26,130 nt of DNA from CAZMCC01 sp964564695. Lineage in GTDB: Bacteria > Planctomycetota > Phycisphaerae > Phycisphaerales > UBA1924. The stretch lies in the NCBI GenBank assembly GCA_964564695.1, contig CAZMCC010000054.1, forward strand, positions 1-26,130. The letters run 5' to 3'. The first letter of the stretch is position 1. Every line of letters begins with the position of its first letter. The notes below the pieces were generated by a model that did not search any database, had not been told where the DNA came from, and was given only the letters and a program-made list of their open reading frames with translations. Position numbers and translations under genes: made by a program. Positions 18,253 to 24,684 of the stretch are shown piece after piece.

Positions 18253-19614
18253 ATGCTCCGCCAGGCCTCCACTATCGCCCGAAACACGTTCGTCGAGGCC
18301 GTCCGACAGCCGGTCTATCTCCTCCTCATCCTGATGTGCGGGGCCGGGGTGTTCTTCACCACCTGGACCGCCGCCTTCAGCATGAGCTACAGCGACTCCG
18401 CCGAGGTGTCGCGCGACGACAAGCTCCTGCTTGACGTCGGCCTCGCCACCGTCTTCGTGTGCGCCATGCTGCTGGCGGCGTTCATCGCCACGGCCGTCAT
18501 CAGCCGCGAAATCGAGAACAAAACCGCCCTCACCGTCATCTCCAAGCCCATCTCACGCCACTCGGTCGTGATCGGCAAATACCTCGGCGTCGCCGGCGCC
18601 ATGCTCATCGCCGTCGGCACGATGTTCCTGTTCCTGCTGCTGGGAATCCGGCACGGGGCGCTCACCACCGCGGCGGACACGGCCGATCAGCCGGTCCTTG
18701 CCTTCACGTTCGGGGCGCTGCTCATTTCCGTCGGCGTCGGCGTGTGGTGCAACTTCTTCTACGGGTGGTCCTTCCCGCAGACCACCACCATGCTCCTCTT
18801 CCCGCTCACCCTCGTGGCCTACATCGGCGTGCTGCTCGTCAGCGACAAGTGGAAGGTCCAGCCCATCTGGACCGACTTCAAGCCCCAGATCACGATCGCC
18901 GGCCTTTCGGTGCTCATGGCCACCATGGTGATGACCGCCGTCGCGACCGCGGCCTCCACGCGCCTGGGCCAGGTCATGACCATCGTGGTCTGCTCGGGCG
19001 TGTTCGTGCTCGGCCTGCTCTCGAACCACCTCGTGGGCCGCCGGGCCTACTCGAACACCTTTGTTTCCCGGATCGAACACGTGGCCCCGGTCCGCCCGCA
19101 GGACGTCGGCTTCGCCGAGCCCGGGGCGGCGTACACCATCACCCTCCGGACCGAACCCCGGGTCCGCCTGACCCCCGGCGACCCGTTCTACTTCAGCCTG
19201 GCCCCCAGCGGCTTCCCGATGCTGGTTTCCCACTTTGACACCCCCGACGAGCGGTGGTCGAGCCTCGAGGGGGCGTTCGACGCCTCCACCCCCCCGGCCT
19301 TGGTGGTCACCCAGGTCCAGGGACGGGTGCTGACCGTCCGCCGGATCGGGGCCCTGAACAGCTCCAACCCCATCCTCCGGGCCCCCGAAGCAGGGGATTA
19401 CGCCTTCAACCGGTGGACCGAGGTCAACCCTTGGGCCATCGCCGGGTGGGGGGTGATCCCGAATGTCCAGTCCTTCTGGCTGGTCGACGCGGTCACCCAG
19501 AATCAGAAGATTCCGCCGAACCATGTGGCCCTGCTGGCGGTCTACGCCTTGGTGCAGGTCGCCGGGTTCCTCGCCCTGGCGGTTTTCCTGTTCCAGCGGC
19601 GTGAGATAGGATAA
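18253..19614 (+). CDS. ABC-2-type transporter permease
   Basis: This 453-residue polytopic membrane protein has hydrophobic spans near 20-42, 60-85, 110-132, 148-172, 178-197, 210-235, 240-258 and a last one near 425-447 that ends FLFQRREIG. The segment ISREIENKTALTVISKPISR (83-102) is the hallmark coupling region of ABC-2 permeases of the NosY/GldF type, where REIE..T....LSKP.SR is usual. A soluble region (about 270-420) lies before the last span and probably faces outside. No ATPase gene is next to it on plus; the nearest is in the divergent operon. No Shine-Dalgarno sequence is visible before ATG 18253, where the upstream bases are C-rich. The small membrane-protein gene follows after 66 bases. 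Substrate is unknown. Confidence 0.92.
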   Translation: MLRQASTIARNTFVEAVRQPVYLLLILMCGAGVFFTTWTAAFSMSYSDSAEVSRDDKLLLDVGLATVFVCAMLLAAFIATAVISREIENKTALTVISKPISRHSVVIGKYLGVAGAMLIAVGTMFLFLLLGIRHGALTTAADTADQPVLAFTFGALLISVGVGVWCNFFYGWSFPQTTTMLLFPLTLVAYIGVLLVSDKWKVQPIWTDFKPQITIAGLSVLMATMVMTAVATAASTRLGQVMTIVVCSGVFVLGLLSNHLVGRRAYSNTFVSRIEHVAPVRPQDVGFAEPGAAYTITLRTEPRVRLTPGDPFYFSLAPSGFPMLVSHFDTPDERWSSLEGAFDASTPPALVVTQVQGRVLTVRRIGALNSSNPILRAPEAGDYAFNRWTEVNPWAIAGWGVIPNVQSFWLVDAVTQNQKIPPNHVALLAVYALVQVAGFLALAVFLFQRREIG

Positions 19615-19680
19615 ACTGTTCGGGTAAATGTCTGTGGGCGTCCCCGATTCTCGGGGCGAGCCCTTCATCAGGAGCCACAC

Positions 19681-19923
19681 ATGGCTGCTCCGGCCAAGAA
19701 GTCGAATACCGGCAAGCTCATCTTCATCGCCGTGGCCCTTTCGGTCGCGTGCGTGTCTCTGGCGTGGCAGTTCGGGCTGTTCGGCGGCAATTCCGCCGCA
19801 CCCGACCCCAGCCTGCCCCCGGCCGTGGTCGAAACGCCCGAAGAGAAAGAAGAACGTGTCCAGACTGAGGAGATCCTCAAGGATGTCCAGGACGAGGCGG
19901 GCAGCTCTGAGGCCGGCAGCTAA
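19681..19923 (+). CDS. Small single-span membrane protein, function unknown
   Basis: This 80-residue protein has a short basic lead (MAAPAKKSNTGK), one hydrophobic segment at about 13-34 (LIFIAVALSVACVSLAWQFG), and an acidic tail rich in Glu and Pro (ETPEEKEERVQTEEILKDVQ). The ATG has AGGAG 7 bases upstream, so translation is well supported. It is 66 bases after the ABC-2 permease and 66 bases before another small gene on the same strand, probably one transcript. I do not recognise a family. The layout (inside-positive lead, acidic soluble tail) suggests a tail outside the cytoplasm. Confidence 0.75.
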   Translation: MAAPAKKSNTGKLIFIAVALSVACVSLAWQFGLFGGNSAAPDPSLPPAVVETPEEKEERVQTEEILKDVQDEAGSSEAGS

Positions 19924-19989
19924 GCCGCTGGAGCTCGATCGCCGAATCTGGTGTGTTCGCGGTAGCTGGGATAGAGAGAGGAGCCACGG

Positions 19990-20220
19990 TTGCGCCGCTC
20001 TTCGTCGGATCGCGTGAAGGTCGCGGTAAGCATGTGCGCGATCCTCTCGTCCACGCTCACGCTCGCGGCGTATTTCGGCGGCATCGACTACGCGGTCCGC
20101 AAGATCGTGCAGGTCACGTCCCACCCCGTGGCGCCGCTGATCCCGGCCTCATTCAGCGATCCGACGCTCTTCCCGCCCGGGCTGGCCGAGTTCACCAACG
20201 TCCCGACGGCGTCGAGCTGA
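19990..20220 (+). CDS. Small membrane or secreted protein starting at TTG, function unknown
   Basis: The frame gives a 76-residue protein. The start is decided by a strong AGAGAGAGGAG ribosome binding site at about 19973-19983, just before TTG at 19990. An in-frame ATG 14 codons later has no such site and would remove the basic lead. The basic N terminus (RRSSSDRVK) is followed by a hydrophobic segment at about 10-28 (VAVSMCAILSSTLTLAAYF), which fits a signal anchor or signal peptide. The tail is Pro-rich (LIPASFSDPTLFPPGLAEF). It is the last gene of the short plus-strand run, and a large inverted repeat begins 58 bases after its stop. No family recognised. Confidence 0.65.
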   Translation: MRRSSSDRVKVAVSMCAILSSTLTLAAYFGGIDYAVRKIVQVTSHPVAPLIPASFSDPTLFPPGLAEFTNVPTASS

Positions 20221-20278
20221 ACGCGTCCCTGTTCAACGTTTCGTTCACTCCGACCTCACGGCTCAGTCGGATAAAGCC

Positions 20279-20438
20279 GTACGCAGAGTGCGCGGAGCGG
20301 GGCGGAGGAACGCAGAGAAGACAATGCCGATGTGGACAAGAGCAATGTGGACGGCATCGCCGTCGGCACAGTGCTTGTATCCAAGAGCTCTTTGTCTTGC
20401 TCCGTGTTCCTCCGCCCCGCTCTGCGCACTCCGCGTAC
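20279..20438. repeat. Long imperfect inverted repeat between convergent genes
   Basis: The arms start at 20279 and end at 20438 and pair over roughly 46 bases with four substitutions and one single-base gap. The matching core is GAGCGGGGCGGAGGAAC on the left and its complement on the right, with outer GTACGC/GCGTAC ends and inner AAGACAA/TTGTCTT. About 65 bases separate the arms. It fills most of the 243-base gap between the convergent small membrane-protein gene and the glycosyltransferase gene. It may act as a bidirectional terminator or be a remnant of a dispersed repeat. It shares no obvious sequence with the other palindromes here. Confidence 0.85.
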
Positions 20439-20463
20439 GCATTCAGCAAGGATTGGAGCGGAT

Positions 20464-21945
20464 TCACACGGCCGTGATGAGGCGCCGCTGCGCCGTGATG
20501 GCCGCCTGGTAGCTCTCGGCGCACTTGGCCGCCGCCCCGTCCCACGTCAGCTTGCGGAGCTCGAAGCTCCCGTGCTCGCGCATGGTCTGCCCCAGGGGCG
20601 GGTGGCGGAGCACGGCGACGATCTTGTTCGCCATCTCCTTCACGTCCCAGAAGTCGACCTTGAGCACGTGCGTCAGCGCCTCGCTCACGCCCGACTGCTT
20701 CGAGATGATCGTGGGCACGTCGTTGCGCATCGCCTCGAGCGGGGCGATGCCGAAGGGCTCGCTCACGCTGGGCATGACGTAGCAGTCCGCCATGCGGTAC
20801 ACGCGGTCGACGTCTTTGCCCCGAAGAAAGCCGGTGAACAGCACGCGATGGCCGATGCCGAGGTGGGCGGCCTCCTCGATCATGCGCACGGCCATGTCGC
20901 CCGAGCCCGCCACGATGAACTTCGCGTTCGGGATCTTCTCAAGCACCATGCGGGCGGCGCGGATGAAGTACTCCGGGCCCTTCTGCATGGTGATGCGCCC
21001 CAGGAAGAGCACGATCTTGTCGCGCGGGCCGATCTTGTCGGCGGCCGTGGGTTGGACGTTCTCGTTCTCGATGCCGTTCCAGACCACGTCGACGTGGTCG
21101 GCGGGAACGCCGTAGCGGGAGAGCAGGATGCTCTTGGTGAGGTTGCTGACGGCGACGACGCGCATGGCGCCGTGGCAGCCGCGCCGCTCGATGTCGTAGA
21201 CGCGCTGGTTGACGTGCTCGCCGGCCCGATCAAACTCCGTCGAGTGAACGTGGACGACCAGCGGCTTGCCCGTGACGCGAGCAAGGGCCTGGCCCGCGGG
21301 GAACGTCATCCAGTCGTGGGCGTGGATGACGTCGAACTTCTCGCGACGGCACAAGGCGACGACGAGCCGGGCGTAGCGCTCGGAATCGCCGATGACGTCG
21401 CCGTGATATGCAGCACCGGCGCCGCCGATGGGGCTGAGGGCGAAGCCTGCGGTAGTCTCGAAGCCGGTGGCCTCGTTCTCGACCTCGTTGCCGAACTCAT
21501 CGACGGTGACGGTGTAGGTCTTGCCGTCCTCGCGGATGACGGTGCGGACCATCGCGCGGGGCTTGTTGCTGAAGCCGGGGTAGGGCGATGTGAACGAGGC
21601 GGGGACGCCCCGGAACGTCACGTGCTCGAACCCGGGGGTGGTGTGGAGTTCTTCGTGGGAGTGCTGGAAGGGGACGCGCGGGTCAAACTCCGCGGCGCTC
21701 ATCGACTCGCCGCCCCCGGGCGCGGGCGGTGGGGGGGCGAGGGGCTGGCGCGACGGCTGGATCGCGGACGCGGCCGGGGCGAGCAGCTTGATGTGCGACG
21801 AGTGCGAACGCTCGACGGGGCGGGGGAGGACGAAGATGACGTGGTGCCCGAGCCGGTCGAGGGCGCGCGTGAGCCCGTAGCAGGCGGTTCCAAGGCCGCC
21901 GGCGATGAAGGGAGGAAACTCCCAGCCCAGCATCAGGATGCGCAT
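20464..21945 (-). CDS. Glycosyltransferase, GT-B fold (GT4/glycogen-synthase-like)
   Basis: This 493-residue protein starts with MRILMLGWEFPPFIAGGLGT, the N-terminal loop of GT4/GT5 enzymes that transfer sugars from nucleotide-sugar donors. The acceptor domain contains DVIHAHDWMTFPAG (205-218) and VVHVHSTEFDR. The donor domain holds LFLGRITMQKGPEYFI (Arg317 and Lys322 as phosphate-binding residues) and MPSVSEPFGIAPLEAM (391-406), where Glu397 is the usual donor-ribose contact. The N-terminal domain has a long extra stretch at about 50-185 with a Pro-rich part and a KTYTVTVDEFGNEVENEAT segment. ATG 21945 has GGAGG 8 bases upstream. It follows the unrecognised gene by 49 bases, probably in one transcript. 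Product could be glycogen, trehalose-related or surface glycan; the sequence does not decide. Confidence 0.93.
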   Translation of the reverse strand: MRILMLGWEFPPFIAGGLGTACYGLTRALDRLGHHVIFVLPRPVERSHSSHIKLLAPAASAIQPSRQPLAPPPPAPGGGESMSAAEFDPRVPFQHSHEELHTTPGFEHVTFRGVPASFTSPYPGFSNKPRAMVRTVIREDGKTYTVTVDEFGNEVENEATGFETTAGFALSPIGGAGAAYHGDVIGDSERYARLVVALCRREKFDVIHAHDWMTFPAGQALARVTGKPLVVHVHSTEFDRAGEHVNQRVYDIERRGCHGAMRVVAVSNLTKSILLSRYGVPADHVDVVWNGIENENVQPTAADKIGPRDKIVLFLGRITMQKGPEYFIRAARMVLEKIPNAKFIVAGSGDMAVRMIEEAAHLGIGHRVLFTGFLRGKDVDRVYRMADCYVMPSVSEPFGIAPLEAMRNDVPTIISKQSGVSEALTHVLKVDFWDVKEMANKIVAVLRHPPLGQTMREHGSFELRKLTWDGAAAKCAESYQAAITAQRRLITAV

Positions 21946-21994
21946 CCGGCTCCCTCCATATGGTCGTTTGACTCTTCCGCCGCGTGCCGTTCGT

Positions 21995-22525
21995 TCACTT
22001 TTCCCGCGTGTCCACGTCGCCGAGGTTGCGGAGGGCGGCCTCGTACGCGAGCAGGTACTTGGCGGCGAGGTCCGCGCCCTTGGGCGTGCCGAATTCAGAT
22101 GCCGCCACCGGGACGGGCGAGCGGAAGGTGAACTGCTTGGCGTCGTCGCGGAAGTGCTCGGGCTCGTCGATGCGGGGCTTTGGTCCCAGGTCGAGGCCGA
22201 GTTCGACGAGCTCCTCGGCGATGAGCTGTCCGAGCTTGTCGCCCGTGTGCAGCAGGTCGGCTTCGAGGGAATGGCTCAGCCAGCGGTCGGCGGTGAAGAA
22301 CCCGACCCAGAGGCCGCGGGGGGGGCCGTCGTCCAGGAAGAGCCGGTACTCGGCGGGGGCGCCGGGGGCGATGGCGGGGCAGACAACCCTGTCGGAACGA
22401 AGATCCACGCTCGAAAACACACCGGCGGCCCCGGCCGACTTGGCCGCGGCGCGGAGCAGGCCCGCGAGTCCCGCGGGAACGGGGGTGGGGGGGGCAGAGG
22501 ATGGAGGGTTCGTGGCGGCGCCCAT
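21995..22525 (-). CDS. Conserved-looking hypothetical protein
   Basis: From ATG 22525 this is a 176-residue soluble protein that I do not recognise. It has a Pro/Ala-rich lead (MGAATNPPSSAPPTPVPAG) and a central part with alternating beta-like segments (AEYRLFLDDG, LWVGFFTADRWLSHSLEADL). A helical region follows (DKLGQLIAEELVELGL), then a C-terminal helix KYLLAYEAALRNL. The open frame reaches 22618, but the extra 31 codons look non-protein (Pro-rich, with no ribosome binding site), so the later ATG was preferred; its own ribosome binding site is weak. It lies 49 bases before the glycosyltransferase gene on the same strand and is probably co-transcribed with it. Codon third positions are GC-rich like its neighbours, which supports coding. 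Confidence 0.65.
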   Translation of the reverse strand: MGAATNPPSSAPPTPVPAGLAGLLRAAAKSAGAAGVFSSVDLRSDRVVCPAIAPGAPAEYRLFLDDGPPRGLWVGFFTADRWLSHSLEADLLHTGDKLGQLIAEELVELGLDLGPKPRIDEPEHFRDDAKQFTFRSPVPVAASEFGTPKGADLAAKYLLAYEAALRNLGDVDTREK

Positions 22526-22696
22526 GACTTGAGGTCTCAAAGCGGGCGAACAATAGGCGATGAGGCCCGGTAATTCGTCGCCGAACGGTGGTGGAGGCAG
22601 GCCAAACCAGCGCCGCAAGGGGCTTTGCTGGAACCTTGGTCGGGATTCGGCCTAATGTTCGCCCCTCACCCCCGCCGGAGACAAGGCGTGGGCCAC

Positions 22697-22780
22697 GCCC
22701 AGGTGGCGAAATTGGCAGACGCACTACCTTGAGGTGGTAGCGCCCGCAAGGGCATGGAGGTTCAAATCCTCTCCTGGGCA
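22697..22780 (+). tRNA. tRNA-Leu(GAG)
   Basis: An 84-base class II tRNA is visible. Acceptor stem GCCCAGG pairs perfectly with CCTGGGC (22773-22779), with discriminator A at 22780. The anticodon stem CTACC/GGTAG encloses loop TTGAGGT with anticodon GAG. A long variable arm (CGCCCGCAAGGGCA) and T arm GGAGG-TTCAAAT-CCTCT follow. The long variable arm and A73 fit leucine. CCA is not encoded. No clear promoter was found upstream. Confidence 0.96.
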
Positions 22781-22794
22781 TTGGTTTGAACGAG

Positions 22795-22814
22795 CCGGGA
22801 GCGCAAGCTCCCGG
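22795..22814 (+). terminator. Perfect GCAA-tetraloop hairpin after tRNA-Leu
   Basis: CCGGGAGC-GCAA-GCTCCCGG forms an 8-bp perfect stem with a stable GNRA loop 14 bases after the tRNA end. No T run follows, so it may protect or process the tRNA 3' side rather than end transcription. It resembles the longer hairpin at 836-867 next to the other tRNA. It lies just upstream of the VWA gene. Confidence 0.5.
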
Positions 22815-22858
22815 TGAACGGTGCCGCCGCGTACGCGGGTTCGCACGACGGGCGACCA

Positions 22859-24052
22859 ATGAAGTTCACCTACGGCCAGGCCGGCGACGGCGAGTTGTTC
22901 CGCACCCCGGACGAGTTGTTTGCGTCCCCGTCCAAGCTGATGGAGTTCATCCTCCAGCACGGCGACGACGGGCTCGAGGCCCTCGACGAATCCGAGCGGG
23001 CCGACGAGCTTATTGAACAATTGATCGAGGCGGGCATGCTCGAACGCGACGAGGGCGGGCAGCTGCGCCCCACGCCACGCCTCGTGAAGGGCATGCAGAT
23101 CCGGGCCCTTGCCGAGGTCTTCCGCGGCGTGCGCGCCGGCGTGAAGGACGGGCACGAGAGCCCGGACGTCGGGCAACGCGGCGAGCGGGCCGACGGGACG
23201 CGGGCGTACCGCTTCGGCGATTCGATCGCGGATGTGGACTTGCCCGGGACGCTGCGGGCGGCCGCGACTCGCAGCGGGGCACGGGGTGGGGGGGGAGGGG
23301 AAGGCGGTTCGCTGCTGCCGATCGAGCTCGATGAGCGCGACATCGCGGTGTTCAACACGGAATCGACGGCGGACACGGCGACCGCGGTGCTGATCGATCT
23401 TTCGGGGTCGATGGCGCGGTTCGGGCGCCACGTCGCGGCGAAGCGGGTCGCTCTGGCGATGCAGCGGCTGATCCGCGAGCGATTCCCCGGGGACACGCTC
23501 GATTTCGTGGGGTTCGCGTCGGTGGCGGAGGTGGTGAAGGAGCGGGACGTGGCGCTGCTGATGCCGCGGCCGGTGACGACGCGGGCGTGGAATGTGAAGA
23601 TCCGCGTGCCGCTGTCGCAGGCGGCCCAGACGCACCCGCACTTCACGAATCTGCACCACGCGCTGCGGGTGGCGCGAAGGACGCTGGCCCGCCGGTCGGC
23701 GCCGAACAAGCAGGTGTTCATCATCACGGACGGGTGCCCGACGGCGCACCTGTCGGGCGGGCCCGGGGGGATCGGTGAAGCAGGGGACGAACCCATCCTC
23801 AATCTAATCTACCCGCCGCAGGAGGCGAGCGCCCTGGCGACCCTCGAGGAAGCGCACGCGTGCGTGCGGGCGGGGGTGCGGATCGCGACCTTTGCGCTGA
23901 TCGACGATTACGAGGCCATGGACTGGGTCGGGTTCGTCGAGCGGCTCACGCGCGTGACCCGGGGGGTGGGGCTGTATTGCACGGCCGGGGACCTCGCGGG
24001 GATGATCGTCGAGTCGTACCTGACCGGAAAGCGGTCACGCCGACGCGGATAG
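22859..24052 (+). CDS. VWA-domain protein
   Basis: From ATG 22859 the protein has 397 residues. A helical N-terminal part (about 1-90) contains FRTPDELFASPSKLMEFILQ and ERADELIEQLIEAGMLERDE, which looks like a small winged-helix-like or helical region. A Gly/Arg-rich linker follows. The von Willebrand A domain (about 170-390) has MIDAS residues DLSGSM with Asp180, Ser182 and Ser184, and a later ITDG strand, so it probably binds a divalent ion. There is no signal peptide, so it should be cytoplasmic. Such proteins often work with a MoxR-type AAA+ ATPase, but none is in this window. An in-frame GTG at 22814 lies inside the hairpin after tRNA-Leu and adds 15 codons without domain content, so ATG 22859 was preferred although its ribosome binding site is weak. 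Confidence 0.88.
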   Translation: MKFTYGQAGDGELFRTPDELFASPSKLMEFILQHGDDGLEALDESERADELIEQLIEAGMLERDEGGQLRPTPRLVKGMQIRALAEVFRGVRAGVKDGHESPDVGQRGERADGTRAYRFGDSIADVDLPGTLRAAATRSGARGGGGGEGGSLLPIELDERDIAVFNTESTADTATAVLIDLSGSMARFGRHVAAKRVALAMQRLIRERFPGDTLDFVGFASVAEVVKERDVALLMPRPVTTRAWNVKIRVPLSQAAQTHPHFTNLHHALRVARRTLARRSAPNKQVFIITDGCPTAHLSGGPGGIGEAGDEPILNLIYPPQEASALATLEEAHACVRAGVRIATFALIDDYEAMDWVGFVERLTRVTRGVGLYCTAGDLAGMIVESYLTGKRSRRRG

Positions 24053-24249
24053 AGGCGTCTTGAGTCGGTCTCGCTCCGGTCAAAGAGTGGAAGTCGGTTG
24101 GTGACGCGCCCGAGTCGGGGTGGTCGCCCGCCGACCAAACCCGCGCCGTGGAGGGTCCGATGTGAGGGAGCCGGCGGTCCGCCGTCCAAGACCTCGACCA
24201 ACGCCGGAACGCCGGGTAACTGCATACCTACCTGGTCGGAGCGTGACGA

Positions 24250-24624
24250 ATGAGGATTTTGCTCGTCGAGGACAGCACGACGCTCCGGAACATCCAGAGG
24301 ACCGTCCTTGCGCAGCTGGGCTTCACGGAAATCGAGGAGGCCGTGGACGGCCAGGACGCCCTGGACAAACTGGGGACGCTGCGGCCCGAACTCGTGCTGG
24401 TGGACTGGAACATGCCGCGGATGGACGGGCTGACGTTTGTGCGGACGCTGCGTCTGACGAACACATCGACGCCGGTGATCATGGTGACGACCGAGAGCGA
24501 GCGGAGCCGGGTGATGGAGGCGATCCGGGCCGGGGTGAGCAACTACGTGGTGAAGCCGTTCACGCCCGAGGTGCTGAGTCAGCGGATCTCTGAGACGATG
24601 GCCAAGACGAAAGCCGCGGCCTGA
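24250..24624 (+). CDS. Stand-alone CheY-like response regulator receiver
   Basis: This 124-residue protein is a receiver domain with no output domain. The key residues are Glu7/Asp8 (LVEDST), phospho-acceptor Asp52 in LVDWNMPRMDG, Thr80 in IMVTTE, and Lys102 in YVVKPF. DWNMPRMDG and VKPFTPEVL closely resemble CheY. Such proteins pass a phosphate signal by protein contact, classically to the flagellar switch. No che, flagellar or kinase gene is next to it, so the partner is unknown. The ATG has CGGAG about 9 bases upstream. It is 197 bases after the VWA gene, and that gap holds nothing recognised beyond a short GGCGGTCCGCC palindrome. The next gene begins 60 bases downstream. Confidence 0.96.
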   Translation: MRILLVEDSTTLRNIQRTVLAQLGFTEIEEAVDGQDALDKLGTLRPELVLVDWNMPRMDGLTFVRTLRLTNTSTPVIMVTTESERSRVMEAIRAGVSNYVVKPFTPEVLSQRISETMAKTKAAA

Positions 24625-24684
24625 CCGGGACTTACCGTCGATTTATGGCTCGACTCGGGGGGGGGACGCCCTGACAATTCGGGC

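Noticed and set aside
17907..18287. Longer N terminus for the polytopic SPFH protein
   Set aside because: The extra 127 codons are Arg/Gly-rich, overlap the start of the divergent permease gene, and a better ribosome binding site precedes ATG 17906.
22625..22658. TTGCTG...TAATGT as a tRNA-Leu promoter
   Set aside because: The spacer is 22 bases, too long for a normal sigma-70 promoter.
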